A DNA stretch of 55,549 nucleotides from Clostridiales bacterium UBA5446 (GTDB taxonomy: Bacteria > Bacillota > Clostridia > Oscillospirales > Oscillospiraceae). The DNA lies in the NCBI GenBank assembly GCA_002427465.1, contig DIRC01000028.1:1-55549 (forward strand), in the 5' to 3' direction. Each line of letters begins with the position of its first letter. Position 1 is the stretch's first letter. Positions 40,594 through 49,660 of the stretch are shown here, piece by piece. Below the pieces are notes generated by a model that worked only from the letters and a program-made list of their open reading frames with translations, was not told where the DNA came from and did no database searches. The translations under genes and the position numbers were made by a program.

Positions 40594-43335
40594 ATGATTA
40601 AAAAACCCCTTATCATCAACGGTGTCCAGCGCACGCTGCTGCTCGAGGGAGGCGAAACTCTTGCCACGGTTCTTCGGGAGAGGCTGCTGCTCACCGGATG
40701 CAAAATCGGCTGCGGCGAAGGACACTGCGGGGCCTGCAACGTTATTATTGACGGACAGGTCCGTCAGTCCTGTATCCTGAAAGCAAGCAAAATAAGGGAC
40801 AACGCCGAGATCACCACAATCGAGGGGATCGGCACCGTTGACAATTTGCACCCCCTGCAGGCGGCCTGGATGGCCCACGGCTGCGCCCAGTGCGGCTTCT
40901 GCAGCCCCGGCTTTATTGTCAGCGCCAAGGGTCTTTTGGACGACAACCCCAATCCCACACGGGATGAGGTGCGCAATTGGTTCAATAAAAAGCGCAACCT
41001 CTGCCGCTGCACGGGATACAAGCCCCTGGTGGACGCGGTTATGGACGCCGCCGCGGTGATGCGCGGTGAAAAAAGCAAGGAAGATCTGCTGTTCACGCCC
41101 ACCGGGGACAGCATCAAAGGCACGAACTACATACGTCCCTCCGCCGCGCAGAAGGTCACCGGCACCTGGGATTACGGCGCAGACGACGCCCTGCATATGC
41201 CGGAAGATACCCTGCGTCTCGCCCTGGTTCAGGCGGAGGTTTCCCATGCGAACATTAAATCCGTCGATACCGCCGATGCGGAGAAAATGCCCGGCGTTTT
41301 CAGGATCATCACGGCCAGGGACGTCCCCGGCAGAAACCGCATAAACGGACTGGTCATGCTGCCGCTGAACAACAAGTGCGACGGCTGGGACCGCCCGATA
41401 CTCTGCGATGAAAAGGTATTCCAGTTCGGAGACGCGATTGCCATTGTCGCCGCGGATACCGAGGCCCACGCCCGCGCCGCCGCCAAGGCAGTCAAGGTTG
41501 AGCTGGAAGTTCTGCCGGCCTATATGAGCGTACCCGAGGCACTTGCGGCGGACGCCATTGAGATCCATCCGGGCGTTCCCAACGCCTACTACGAAACCAA
41601 CTGCATCAAGGGGCCGGATATAGATTTTGACGCCGCGCCAAACGTGGTGGAGATCGAAAGCTACTGCTCCCGCCAGCCGCACCTGCATCTGGAACCCGAC
41701 TGCGGCTATGCCTATACCGACGAGGACGGGATGCTCACCATCCATTCCAAGTCCATCGGCATCCATCTGCATATGCCCATGATTGCCGACGGCATTGGTG
41801 TGCCCATGGAAAAGCTGCGCATTGTCCAGAATCACGCCGGCGGCACCTTCGGCTACAAGTTTTCACCGACGAACGAGGCTATACTGGGCGTTGCCGCCCT
41901 GGTTTGCCAAAGGCCGGTTTCCCTGGTGTTCAACCAGTTCCAGAACATCACCTACACCGGAAAGCGCTCTCCCGCCTTCATGAACGTCAAGCTGGCCGCC
42001 GACGAAAACGGCAAGCTGCTGGGCCTTTGGGCCAACAACTATGTCGACCACGGACCCTATTCCGAATTCGGAGACCTGCTGACCCACCGCCTTTCCCAGT
42101 TTGTCGGCGCGGGCTATCATATCCCGACGATCCGGAACAAATCCACCACGGTGTTTACCAACCATGCCTGGGGCTCCGCCTTCAGGGCCTACGGTTCTCC
42201 CCAATCCTATATGGGCTCTGAAATCGCCATGGATGCCCTGGCCGCCAAGATGGGTGTGGACCCCTTTGATCTGCGTGAGCTGAACTGCTACAAGGAATCC
42301 GAGCAGTCCACCATCCCCACCGGCTACAAGCCCGACGTTTACTGCCTTGAGGAAATGTATCGGAAGGCGCGCCCGCTGTATGAGGCGGGGAAGAAGCGCG
42401 TGGCGGAGAAAAATGCGGCCTCCGACGGCAGAATAAAGTATGGTATCGGCGTCGCCTCCGGGGTTTACGCCTGCGGCCTTGACGGCGTGGACGGCTCCGA
42501 GGCCTGGGCGGAGTTGAATCCGGACGGCACCGTTACCATGTACGCCTCCTGGGAAGATCACGGCCAGGGCGCGGATATGGGTGTTCTGGTCAGCGCCCAC
42601 GAAACCTTGCGTCAGGCTGGTTTCAGACCGGAGGATATCCGGCTTGTCATGAACGACACGAAGCTCACACCCAATTCCGGCCCCGCGGGCGGTTCCCGGT
42701 CCCAGGTCATGAGCGGCAACGCCTGCCGCCTGGCCGCGGAAAACCTGCTGGCCGCCATGAGAAAAGCGGACGGCACCTACCGCAACTATGAGGAGATGAA
42801 GAGCGAGGGTATCGAGACAAAGGTAAAAGGCAACTGGGTTGCCACCTATTGCGCCGACCATCCTGTGGATCAGGCCACTTCTCAGGGAGAGCCGTTCTCC
42901 GTCTATATGTACACCCTGTTCCTGCCCGAGGTTGCCGTGGATACCATGACCGGCAAGGTCAAGGTGGAAAAATTCACCGTGGTGACGGATGTGGGCACCA
43001 TTATGAACAAGCTGGTAGTGGACGGCAACTTCTACGGCGGCCTTGCTCAGGGGATCGGCCTGGCCCTCAGCGAAGATTTTGAGGATCTTTCCAAGCACAC
43101 CAGCCTGCTCAGATGCGGAATTCCCTACATCCTCGACGTTCCAGACGACCTGGAGCTGCACTATATTGAGACTTACCGGCCGGAGGGACCCTACGGCGCG
43201 GCCGGCTGCGGCGAGGCGCCCCTGGACGCGCCCCATCCGGCGATCCTCAACGCTATCTATAACGCCACCGGCGCGAGGATTACACGCATTCCCGCGAAAC
43301 CGGAGGTTGTTCTGGAAGCGCTGAAGGCCCTTTAA
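40594..43335 (+). CDS. Mop-type molybdenum aldehyde oxidoreductase (xanthine oxidase family)
   Basis: 913 residues, collinear with the 907-residue Mop aldehyde oxidoreductase of Desulfovibrio gigas. The plant-type 2Fe-2S ligands fall at Cys40, 45, 48 and 60, and the second 2Fe-2S cluster at Cys100, 103, 137 and 139 (CAQCGFC...CRC), the same numbering as Mop. Two Moco-binding domains follow without an FAD domain, including GGTFGYKF, WGSAFRAYGSPQ and, near the end, GAAGCGEAPLDAPH with the catalytic Glu. It oxidises aldehydes or related substrates, passing electrons to flavodoxin or ferredoxin-type acceptors. AGGAGGAATCAG sets the start at 40594. Confidence 0.95.
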   Translation: MIKKPLIINGVQRTLLLEGGETLATVLRERLLLTGCKIGCGEGHCGACNVIIDGQVRQSCILKASKIRDNAEITTIEGIGTVDNLHPLQAAWMAHGCAQCGFCSPGFIVSAKGLLDDNPNPTRDEVRNWFNKKRNLCRCTGYKPLVDAVMDAAAVMRGEKSKEDLLFTPTGDSIKGTNYIRPSAAQKVTGTWDYGADDALHMPEDTLRLALVQAEVSHANIKSVDTADAEKMPGVFRIITARDVPGRNRINGLVMLPLNNKCDGWDRPILCDEKVFQFGDAIAIVAADTEAHARAAAKAVKVELEVLPAYMSVPEALAADAIEIHPGVPNAYYETNCIKGPDIDFDAAPNVVEIESYCSRQPHLHLEPDCGYAYTDEDGMLTIHSKSIGIHLHMPMIADGIGVPMEKLRIVQNHAGGTFGYKFSPTNEAILGVAALVCQRPVSLVFNQFQNITYTGKRSPAFMNVKLAADENGKLLGLWANNYVDHGPYSEFGDLLTHRLSQFVGAGYHIPTIRNKSTTVFTNHAWGSAFRAYGSPQSYMGSEIAMDALAAKMGVDPFDLRELNCYKESEQSTIPTGYKPDVYCLEEMYRKARPLYEAGKKRVAEKNAASDGRIKYGIGVASGVYACGLDGVDGSEAWAELNPDGTVTMYASWEDHGQGADMGVLVSAHETLRQAGFRPEDIRLVMNDTKLTPNSGPAGGSRSQVMSGNACRLAAENLLAAMRKADGTYRNYEEMKSEGIETKVKGNWVATYCADHPVDQATSQGEPFSVYMYTLFLPEVAVDTMTGKVKVEKFTVVTDVGTIMNKLVVDGNFYGGLAQGIGLALSEDFEDLSKHTSLLRCGIPYILDVPDDLELHYIETYRPEGPYGAAGCGEAPLDAPHPAILNAIYNATGARITRIPAKPEVVLEALKAL

Positions 43336-43342
43336 CAGCATC

Positions 43343-43395
43343 TTTTAAGTCACAAACATATCTGCTATAATAGAGAGGCGGGCTACCCGCCTCTC
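43343..43395 (+). promoter_or_regulatory. Promoter followed by a start-site hairpin
   Basis: TTTTAA, 17-bp spacer, TATAAT (43366-43371). Immediately after it lies a perfect hairpin GAGAGGCGGG - CTA - CCCGCCTCTC (43373-43395). The hairpin would be at the very 5' end of the transcript, a stabilising or regulatory position, or it may be a weak terminator for the oxidoreductase. Confidence 0.55.
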
Positions 43396-43441
43396 TATCC
43401 ATAACGGTTCCGATATCCCTTTGGCATTCCGGAGGTGCATC

Positions 43442-45736
43442 ATGACGATGGAAGAACGGTCCACAAGAATATACCGGCAGAAGCAGATGCTGTCCAAGCA
43501 GGAGCTGACGGAGAGGGAAAACCTCTGCATACACGAGCAGCCGGCTTACTGCGTGGCGGCCTGCCCGCTCAAGCTGGACGCCAAGGCCCTGGTGGAGGCG
43601 GTCGCCGCCGATGATTTTTCAAAGGCGCTTTCCCTTTATGAGAAGATCACGCCCTTCGTTCACATCCTTTCCGCCGGCTGCGAGGCCCCATGCGAGGGAA
43701 AGTGCAGGCTGGCGGAGACCGGCGGCGCCATTTCCATACGCAGTCTCGAACAGGCGGCCGCGGCATATGGTGAAAGTCCCAAGGGCAGGGGGCTTCTGCG
43801 GTTTAAAAAGAAAAAGACCGCGGCAATCCTCGGTTCCGGCCTGTTCCCGGCCTTCCTGGCGGGAGAGCTTGCCAAAAAGGCGTATCCCCTTACGGTATTC
43901 TGCGCCGAGCCTGACGCGGAGGCTTTTTTGGCTGCCGGCGCGGAATTTCTCGACGGCGATGCGGTCAGAAAGGACGCGGGCACGCTGAAGGCCATGGATA
44001 TTGAGTTCAGATTCCGCACGGGGATGACGGCCGGCCTGCTGGATCAGGTGCGGGCGGCATACGACATTGTGTGCGTCTCGCCGGAATTTCTTGCGGAAGC
44101 TTTGCCGGGGGCCGCCGTAGAGGAGGCGACGATGCTCTGCCGGGAGCTGAACGTCATTTCCGCTCCCGCCGGGGCGGCGGGGGTTCTGGATTCGGCATTT
44201 GGGGCGAAGAAAGCCGCCCTGACGGTGGACCGGCTGGCCCAGAATCTCGATCCAATGAACAGCCGGGGGGACGAGGGCCCCTGCGAAACGGCGCTGATCA
44301 CCAATATGGCCGGGGCGCCGTCCACCGCCCGGGTTCCCGGGGCGGAGAGGGGTTATACCCGGCAAGAGGCGGTCAGGGAGGCGGGGCGGTGCATCCGGTG
44401 CAGCTGCACGGAATGCATCAAGGGCTGTGTATACCTTCAGCATTACCATAAATATCCCAAGCTCCTGACCCGGGAGATATATAACAACGTGGGCATCATC
44501 ATGGGCGACCATATGATGAACAGACCAATTAACTCCTGCGCGCTCTGCGGGCAGTGCGCCGTCATCTGCCCCAACGGATACGATATGGCGGATATCTGCC
44601 TGATGGCAAGGCAGAACATGGTGACGACGGACAAAATGCCCCTTGCCCCCCACGAATTTGCCTTGCTGGATCAGATGTTCTCCAATTCCGACGCTTTTTT
44701 GTGCAGGCCCCAGCCGGGATTTCAGACATGCCGTTATGTGTTTTTCCCCGGCTGCCAGGCGGCGGCAATCGCACCGGAGACGGTCAGGGCTGCGTATCTT
44801 GACCTAACGTCCCGGCTGCCGGGCGGAGTTGCGCTCATGCTGGGCTGCTGCGGCGCCATATCGGAGTGGGCCGGCCGGTATCAGATGCAGGAGGAAACCG
44901 CGGCCTTTATCGGCGGCAGGCTTGAAGCGCTTGGGAACCCGACGATTATTGCCGGCTGCCCTACCTGCGGGAAAACGCTGGCCCGCCTGGAGGGGACTAA
45001 GGTTGAGGGCATATGGGACGTGCTGGATGAGATCGGCCTTCCTGCCGGGGGGACGGGGCTTTCCCGGCCTGCCGCGCTGCACGACGCCTGTGGGGCCCGG
45101 GGCGATAGGCGTACCCAGGAAAAGGTCCGGAAAATTGCCGAAAAGCTGGGCTGCCGGCTGGTGGAAACGGACTATTCCGGTGATGAAAGTCCCTGCTGCG
45201 GGTACGGCGGACTGGTCATGTATGCCAACCGGGAAGTGGCCAGCAAGATGGCGCAGATGTGCGTGAACCGCACCGACGCGCCGTATATCACATACTGCAT
45301 GGCCTGCCGGGACAGGTTTGCCAGAGAGGGGAAGGCATCCCGGCATATCCTGGAGCTGGTGTACGGCACCGACGCCGGCGCGCCGCCGGATATAAGCGAA
45401 AAGCGGTATAACAGGCTGAGTCTGAAAAGCGGCCTGCTGAACGAAATCTGGGGGGAGGAGACGGCGGAAATGACCTGTGAGTTCCCCATGGAATTTACCC
45501 CGAAGGCCCTGGCGGAGATGGACGACAGGATGATCCTGAAAAGCGACGTCATCGCGGTCATGGCGTCCCTGCGGGAGACCGGCGAGGCGATCTTTGATTC
45601 CGAATCGGGGTTTTTGGTGACCAGAAAACGCATTGGAAACGTGACGTTTTGGGTCAGGTATGAGGAAAAGGACGGCGGCTATATCATCCGCGGCGCATAC
45701 AGTCACAGGATGAAGGTCGAAGCGCGGCAGGCGTAA
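43442..45736 (+). CDS. Fe-S dicluster oxidoreductase with GltD-like and CCG domains
   Basis: 764 residues. The N-terminal part (about 1-110) is a GltD/FixC-like ferredoxin domain with CVAACPLK and CEAPCEGKC. Then comes a Rossmann-like region with a decayed dinucleotide loop. Mid-protein it has CIRCSCTECIKGC (about 312-324) and a second ferredoxin-type site CALCGQCAVICPNG (about 360-373). The C-terminal half contains HdrB/GlpC-type CCG elements (GCCGAISEW, GCPTCGKTL, HDACGARGD, PCCGYGG), which bind non-cubane Fe-S clusters. From memory this is the 'pyridine nucleotide-disulfide oxidoreductase/dicluster-binding protein' of the Mop neighbourhood. GGAGGTG precedes ATG 43442. Confidence 0.85.
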   Translation: MTMEERSTRIYRQKQMLSKQELTERENLCIHEQPAYCVAACPLKLDAKALVEAVAADDFSKALSLYEKITPFVHILSAGCEAPCEGKCRLAETGGAISIRSLEQAAAAYGESPKGRGLLRFKKKKTAAILGSGLFPAFLAGELAKKAYPLTVFCAEPDAEAFLAAGAEFLDGDAVRKDAGTLKAMDIEFRFRTGMTAGLLDQVRAAYDIVCVSPEFLAEALPGAAVEEATMLCRELNVISAPAGAAGVLDSAFGAKKAALTVDRLAQNLDPMNSRGDEGPCETALITNMAGAPSTARVPGAERGYTRQEAVREAGRCIRCSCTECIKGCVYLQHYHKYPKLLTREIYNNVGIIMGDHMMNRPINSCALCGQCAVICPNGYDMADICLMARQNMVTTDKMPLAPHEFALLDQMFSNSDAFLCRPQPGFQTCRYVFFPGCQAAAIAPETVRAAYLDLTSRLPGGVALMLGCCGAISEWAGRYQMQEETAAFIGGRLEALGNPTIIAGCPTCGKTLARLEGTKVEGIWDVLDEIGLPAGGTGLSRPAALHDACGARGDRRTQEKVRKIAEKLGCRLVETDYSGDESPCCGYGGLVMYANREVASKMAQMCVNRTDAPYITYCMACRDRFAREGKASRHILELVYGTDAGAPPDISEKRYNRLSLKSGLLNEIWGEETAEMTCEFPMEFTPKALAEMDDRMILKSDVIAVMASLRETGEAIFDSESGFLVTRKRIGNVTFWVRYEEKDGGYIIRGAYSHRMKVEARQA

Positions 45737-45748
45737 GGAGGGCCGGGG

Positions 45749-45967
45749 ATGGCTGACAAGAATTATTATTCAATCGACCCTTTGGGGAAGCTCCAATGCA
45801 TGAAATGCCATGTGGCTCTGGTGAAGGGCAAGGCGAAGTTCATGTATCTGGACAACGGTTTTCCGGTGGAGCTGCCGGTCTGCCCTTCCTGCGGGTTCGT
45901 GTATGTGCCCGAGGCGCTGGCTCTGGGCAAGGTGCTTTCCGTTGAAAAAGCCCTGGAGGACAAATGA
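45749..45967 (+). CDS. DVU_1557-type small redox/zinc protein, 72 aa
   Basis: Two CxxC pairs (CMKCHVAL and CPSCGFVYVP) place it among small zinc- or rubredoxin-like proteins; the second pair lies in an almost invariant P-V-C-P-S-C-G-F-V-Y context. From memory it matches the DVU_1557 family redox protein of the Mop island. GGAGGGCCGGGG lies just before the ATG, and the stop overlaps the next ATG by four bases. Probably a partner or electron carrier for the adjacent Fe-S protein. Confidence 0.8.
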   Translation: MADKNYYSIDPLGKLQCMKCHVALVKGKAKFMYLDNGFPVELPVCPSCGFVYVPEALALGKVLSVEKALEDK

Positions 45968-46509
45968 ACCGTCATCCGGGGGGTGAAGCCCATACGCGCC
46001 AGATGCTGGCGCTGGCGGGGATCGCGCCGCCCTGCCGCATCCTCGATCTGGGCGCCGGGGACGGGGAGACGGTCCGGCTGCTAAGGAGCATGGGCTTTGA
46101 CGCTTTTGGGATTGATCTTGAGCCGGGGGAAGGGGTGGCGCGCGGGGATATCCGCCGGACGCCGTATCCCGACGAAAGCTTTGACGCGCTGATTACCCAA
46201 TGTACATTTTGTATCACAGGGGACTCCGATGGGGCGTTCCGGGAGAGCCGGAGGCTTTTGAAGACGGGGGGAAGACTGCTGTTTTCAGACGTGAGCTTCG
46301 GCGGGGAGGCGGCGGTCAGGGCCGCCGGGGAAGCCGCCGGGCTGAAGGTGCTGGCCATCCGGGACCTTACCGACCTCTGGCGTGAATACTACATTGAAAG
46401 CATCTGGCGGGGGACGGCGCATCAAGTGCCCCGGGGATGCGTGAAAAAGACGTGCAGCTACTGGCTGATGGTGTTTGAAAGGGAGGCTGAGGATGGATCT
46501 GTTCGATAA
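45964..46509 (+). CDS. SAM-dependent methyltransferase, TrsM/DVU_1556-type
   Basis: 181 residues of class I fold. Motif I is ILDLGAGDGETVRLL (about 25-39), the acidic end of strand 2 is GIDLEPGEG (about 51), and the DALITQCTFCITGD motif (about 77-90) has an unusual double cysteine at the substrate side. The C-terminus includes a VKKTCSYWLMVFE segment. From memory it is the methyltransferase of the TrsM/DVU_1556 type that co-occurs with the radical SAM protein TrsS. Substrate unknown. It overlaps both neighbours (4 and 17 bases). Confidence 0.8.
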   Translation: MNRHPGGEAHTRQMLALAGIAPPCRILDLGAGDGETVRLLRSMGFDAFGIDLEPGEGVARGDIRRTPYPDESFDALITQCTFCITGDSDGAFRESRRLLKTGGRLLFSDVSFGGEAAVRAAGEAAGLKVLAIRDLTDLWREYYIESIWRGTAHQVPRGCVKKTCSYWLMVFEREAEDGSVR

Positions 46510-46918
46510 AATTCTTGCGCTGTCCCAGCAGGGCTTTTTCTGCGCGCAGATACTGGCCATGCTTGCCCTGGAATGCGACGGCAAGGAAAACGCCGATTTT
46601 GTCCGGGCCATGAGCGGGCTGAACGGCGGCATCGGTTTTTCCGGGGACGTCTGCGGCTGCCTGACGGGCGGGGCGTGTGTGCTGGCTTATTTCACCGGAA
46701 AGGGCGAGGCCGAGGAGCTGGAAGACCCGGAGGGGATAGGGATGATACAGGAATTCATCCGGTGGTTTCGGGAAGGCCCGGGGGCAGAATACGGTAGCGT
46801 CGACTGCGATGGGATTCTGGAGGGGAACCCGGCCAACCGTATGCAGCGCTGCCCCGGCATCGTCGGCGAGTCCTTTGAGAAGGTGATGACGCTGCTTGAG
46901 GAAAAGGGTATGCTGTAA
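46493..46918 (+). CDS. C-GCAxxG-C-C family protein, DVU_1555-type
   Basis: 141 residues. The diagnostic cysteine pattern is present as FFCAQILAML (about 16-25), then CGCLTGGACVL (about 54-64, the C-GCAxxG-like element) and RCPGIVGESF (about 118-127). The family is widespread in anaerobes, probably redox active, and often encoded beside radical SAM or Fe-S proteins. Start ATG 46493 lies inside the methyltransferase gene, with GGAGG upstream. The stop overlaps the next start by one base. Several relatives in other genomes carry Sec in place of Cys, but no in-frame TGA is seen here. Confidence 0.8.
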   Translation: MDLFDKILALSQQGFFCAQILAMLALECDGKENADFVRAMSGLNGGIGFSGDVCGCLTGGACVLAYFTGKGEAEELEDPEGIGMIQEFIRWFREGPGAEYGSVDCDGILEGNPANRMQRCPGIVGESFEKVMTLLEEKGML

Positions 46919-48045
46919 TGGAAGAAGGGCGTATTTATATGAACAACGCCGCCACCAGCTGGCCGAAGCCGGACTGCGTGGCCGAGGCCGTTGGCAGGGC
47001 AATATCCGGGCTTCCCGGCTCGGCTAACAGAAGCGGCGTTGACAGACGAGACGTGTTTCTGGAAACGCGCCGCGCGCTGGCGAAGGGGCTGGGTGTGCCG
47101 CAGCCGGAGGACATCGCCCTGGGCTGCAACGCCACCTGGGGGCTGAATCTGGCGATACAGGGTTTCCCCTTCGGGGAGCGGGCCGTGGTTCTCACCACCT
47201 GCGCGGAGCACAACAGCGTAATCCGCCCGCTGCACAAGCTGGAGAAGGCGGGGCGGATCAGGGCCGTGTATCTGGATACGGACGCGTGGGGGCGCGTCCC
47301 CGTGGGGGAGTGGGAAAAGGCCGTGTCCCGATACCGCCCCGAGCTTTGCATCTTCAGCCACGCGTCCAATGTGACGGGAGCGGTCAACGATGCGCGGAGG
47401 CTGACCGGGATTGCCAAAGCCGCCGGCGCGGCCGTTCTGATCGACGCGTCTCAGACTTTGGGGTGGACGGAAATCCACGCCGGGCAGTGGGGGGCGGATA
47501 TGGTCGCGTTCACGGGGCATAAGTACCTTCTCGGCCCTCAGGGGACCGGCGGCCTGTATGTCCGCAGGGGGCTGACGCTGAATCCCCTTCTTGCAGGCGG
47601 CACGGGTATACACAGCGATATGGACGAAATGCCTGAGGCGATGCCCCTGCGCCTGGAGGCGGGAACCGGAAACGAGCCGTCCTTCAGCGGACTGCTGGCT
47701 GCGCTTTGTTGGGCGGAGGAAAACCCCCTGGACAGGGCCGTCTGCGAAGCCCGGCTGAACAGGCTGAAAAATGGGCTGGCGGAGGCCGGGGCAAGGGTGA
47801 TTGCCCCGGAAGGGGAATGCACGCCTGTGGTCAGCTTCACTGTTCCGGGGTACACCGCCGATGAGGTGGGGTATATTCTGACGGAAAGTTACGACATGAT
47901 CTGCCGCAGCGGGCTGCACTGCGCGCCCAGGATTTTCAGGGGTCTTGGCTGCCCGGCTACGGTGAGGCTCAGCCTGTCCCGCTTTACCGCGGACTGGGAG
48001 ATTGACGCCGCCGTTTCCGCCGTCGGAGACATTGCGGGGGGATAG
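46918..48045 (+). CDS. Class V aminotransferase-fold PLP enzyme (cysteine desulfurase-like)
   Basis: 375 residues. The PLP lysine is in FTGHKYLLGPQGTGG (about 203-217). The N-terminus YMNNAATSWPKPD and the H-A-S-N-V-T-G block are typical of CsdA/SufS-like desulfurases. A candidate persulfide cysteine is in RSGLHCAP (about 328-335), the SufS-type position. If it is a desulfurase or selenocysteine lyase, it could supply sulfur or selenium to the molybdenum enzyme or the TrsS-type protein. It overlaps the previous gene by one base and is followed after two bases by the 93-aa gene. Confidence 0.85.
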   Translation: MEEGRIYMNNAATSWPKPDCVAEAVGRAISGLPGSANRSGVDRRDVFLETRRALAKGLGVPQPEDIALGCNATWGLNLAIQGFPFGERAVVLTTCAEHNSVIRPLHKLEKAGRIRAVYLDTDAWGRVPVGEWEKAVSRYRPELCIFSHASNVTGAVNDARRLTGIAKAAGAAVLIDASQTLGWTEIHAGQWGADMVAFTGHKYLLGPQGTGGLYVRRGLTLNPLLAGGTGIHSDMDEMPEAMPLRLEAGTGNEPSFSGLLAALCWAEENPLDRAVCEARLNRLKNGLAEAGARVIAPEGECTPVVSFTVPGYTADEVGYILTESYDMICRSGLHCAPRIFRGLGCPATVRLSLSRFTADWEIDAAVSAVGDIAGG

Positions 48046-48047
48046 GA

Positions 48048-48329
48048 ATGCTTTTTGAATGCGCCAAGGCGGAAAACTGCTTTGCCGAGTCCCGGACATA
48101 TGAATACAGACTGCCGGTGACTGCTGGGGGGTTCATGGCCCTTCTGGACGGCTGGGACGTGAAGGAAAACCGGAAATACCGCAGACCGATGTTCACGGCC
48201 AGCCGGAACGGCGTGAACATCAGGGGCGTCCTGACAGGCCGCGTGATCAGGGTCAGCTTTCCGGACAGCCGTTGGGAAAACGAAAAGGCGCAGTTTGAAT
48301 ATTGGCTTGAAAGTCTGGAGGGAGCATAA
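48048..48329 (+). CDS. Orphan 93-residue protein in the Trs-type operon
   Basis: Not recognised. Begins MLFECAKAENCFAESRTYEY, with two early cysteines, then a mixed beta segment (LPVTAGGFMALLDGWDV; GVNIRGVLTGRVIRVSF) and an amphipathic helix at the end (ENEKAQFEYWLESLEG). The gene is two bases after the aminotransferase stop and its own stop overlaps the radical SAM start (TAATG), so it is an integral part of the operon. It may be a small partner or chaperone of the radical SAM protein. Confidence 0.7.
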   Translation: MLFECAKAENCFAESRTYEYRLPVTAGGFMALLDGWDVKENRKYRRPMFTASRNGVNIRGVLTGRVIRVSFPDSRWENEKAQFEYWLESLEGA

Positions 48330-49660
48330 TGCCAAAAATATTTTCGAAAACCCAAAGCGTCTGCCCCGTGTGCCTGAAGGTCATTGAAGCGAGCCGCGCC
48401 GTGGGCGGGGACGGGAATATCTATTTTCTGAAAACCTGTCCCGATCACGGGGACTTTTCCACCCTGATCTGGGAGGGGGGGATCGTCGAATACCTGATGT
48501 GGGATACCTCTGCCCCGAAAAGGGACGGGCCGGCCGCCGCCCTCCCGGCGGAGCGGGGCTGTCCATACGACTGCGGGCTTTGCGAGGCCCATGAAAGCAG
48601 CGGCTGCTGTGTTTTGCTGGAACTGACGAACCGGTGCAACCTGCGCTGCCCGGTGTGCTTCGCGTCGGCGGGTGAGGGGGAAGCGCGGGATTTGCCACTG
48701 GAAGAAATATCGGCGCAGTACGACATGCTGATGGCCCGCGGCGGCCCGTTCAACATTCAGCTTTCCGGCGGCGAGCCCACCATGCGGGACGACCTGCCGG
48801 AGATCATTGACCTGGGGCTCGGAAAGGGCTTTCATTTCTTCCAGCTGAACACCAACGGCCTGCGCCTGGCGGAGGAGCCGGGGTACGCCGAAAAGCTGAA
48901 GGCCGCCGGGCTGTCCTGCGTTTTCCTGCAATTCGACGGGATGGACGACAAGGTGTATACGGCGCTTCGGGGCAGGCCGCTGCTGGACGTTAAGCTTAAG
49001 GCGATAGACCGCTGCGCGGCAGCCGGGCTGGGCGTGGTGCTGGTGCCGGTGATCGCGCCGGAGGTGAACGAGGATCAGGTGGGAAGCATAATCCGGTTCG
49101 GCCTCAAAAATATGCCCCACGTCAGGGGCGTGCATTTTCAGCCCGTCAGCTATTTCGGCCGATGCGGCCTGACGGCTCCGGCCACGCGCATCACCATACC
49201 GCGGATGCTCAGGCTGATTGAGGCGCAGACCGGCGGACAGATGAAGGCGGGGGATTTTGGCGGAGGCGGGGCGGAAAACCCGTACTGCTCCTTCCACGCC
49301 AGCTATATGCGCCGGGATGACGGCGGGTTTATGGCTCTGCCGCGGCCCAGGAGCGAATGTTGCTGCACCACCTCGGCCGAAGCGCGGGATTTTGTCGCCC
49401 GGCAGTGGAGCGGCCGGGAGGAGAACGCCGGATTGCAGGAATGCGGCATGACCGAAACGTCGTCCCTGGACGAGTTTCTGGAAAAGGCCAGGGAGAACAC
49501 CTTCGCCGTGTCCGGAATGCTGTTTCAGGACGCCTGGAATCTGGATCTTGAGCGCCTGCGCCGCTGCTATATCTGCGAGGTGGACAGCGAAAGGGGTATG
49601 GTGCCATTCTGCGCCTATAACCTGACGGATGCGGGCGGCAGGCCGCTTTACAGGAAATGA
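48329..49660 (+). CDS. Radical SAM protein, TrsS-type
   Basis: 443 residues. An N-terminal zinc-binding region (CPVCLKVIEA ... CPDHGDF) is followed by a second Cys group (CPYDCGLCEAH) and the radical SAM CxxxCxxC site TNRCNLRCPVCFA (about 98-110), then LSGGEPTMRDDLPEI. The C-terminus has SECCCTTSAEARDF and CYICEVD...PFCAYNLT. From memory it matches the TrsS radical SAM (seleno)protein family, in which some members use Sec; here the corresponding residues are Cys. Probably modifies a partner or a cofactor together with the methyltransferase. It overlaps both neighbours. Confidence 0.85.
   Translation: MPKIFSKTQSVCPVCLKVIEASRAVGGDGNIYFLKTCPDHGDFSTLIWEGGIVEYLMWDTSAPKRDGPAAALPAERGCPYDCGLCEAHESSGCCVLLELTNRCNLRCPVCFASAGEGEARDLPLEEISAQYDMLMARGGPFNIQLSGGEPTMRDDLPEIIDLGLGKGFHFFQLNTNGLRLAEEPGYAEKLKAAGLSCVFLQFDGMDDKVYTALRGRPLLDVKLKAIDRCAAAGLGVVLVPVIAPEVNEDQVGSIIRFGLKNMPHVRGVHFQPVSYFGRCGLTAPATRITIPRMLRLIEAQTGGQMKAGDFGGGGAENPYCSFHASYMRRDDGGFMALPRPRSECCCTTSAEARDFVARQWSGREENAGLQECGMTETSSLDEFLEKARENTFAVSGMLFQDAWNLDLERLRRCYICEVDSERGMVPFCAYNLTDAGGRPLYRK

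Noticed and set aside
40579..43341. Two long minus-strand open frames opposite the Mop-type gene
   Set aside because: Shadows of a high-GC coding sequence; the plus-strand protein matches Mop over its full length with all cluster cysteines.
45964..49660. Possible selenocysteine codons in the TrsM/DVU_1555/TrsS-type genes
   Set aside because: Related families can contain Sec, but every frame here is closed by normal stops in overlapping-gene positions and the expected residues are Cys; no in-frame TGA extension was seen.
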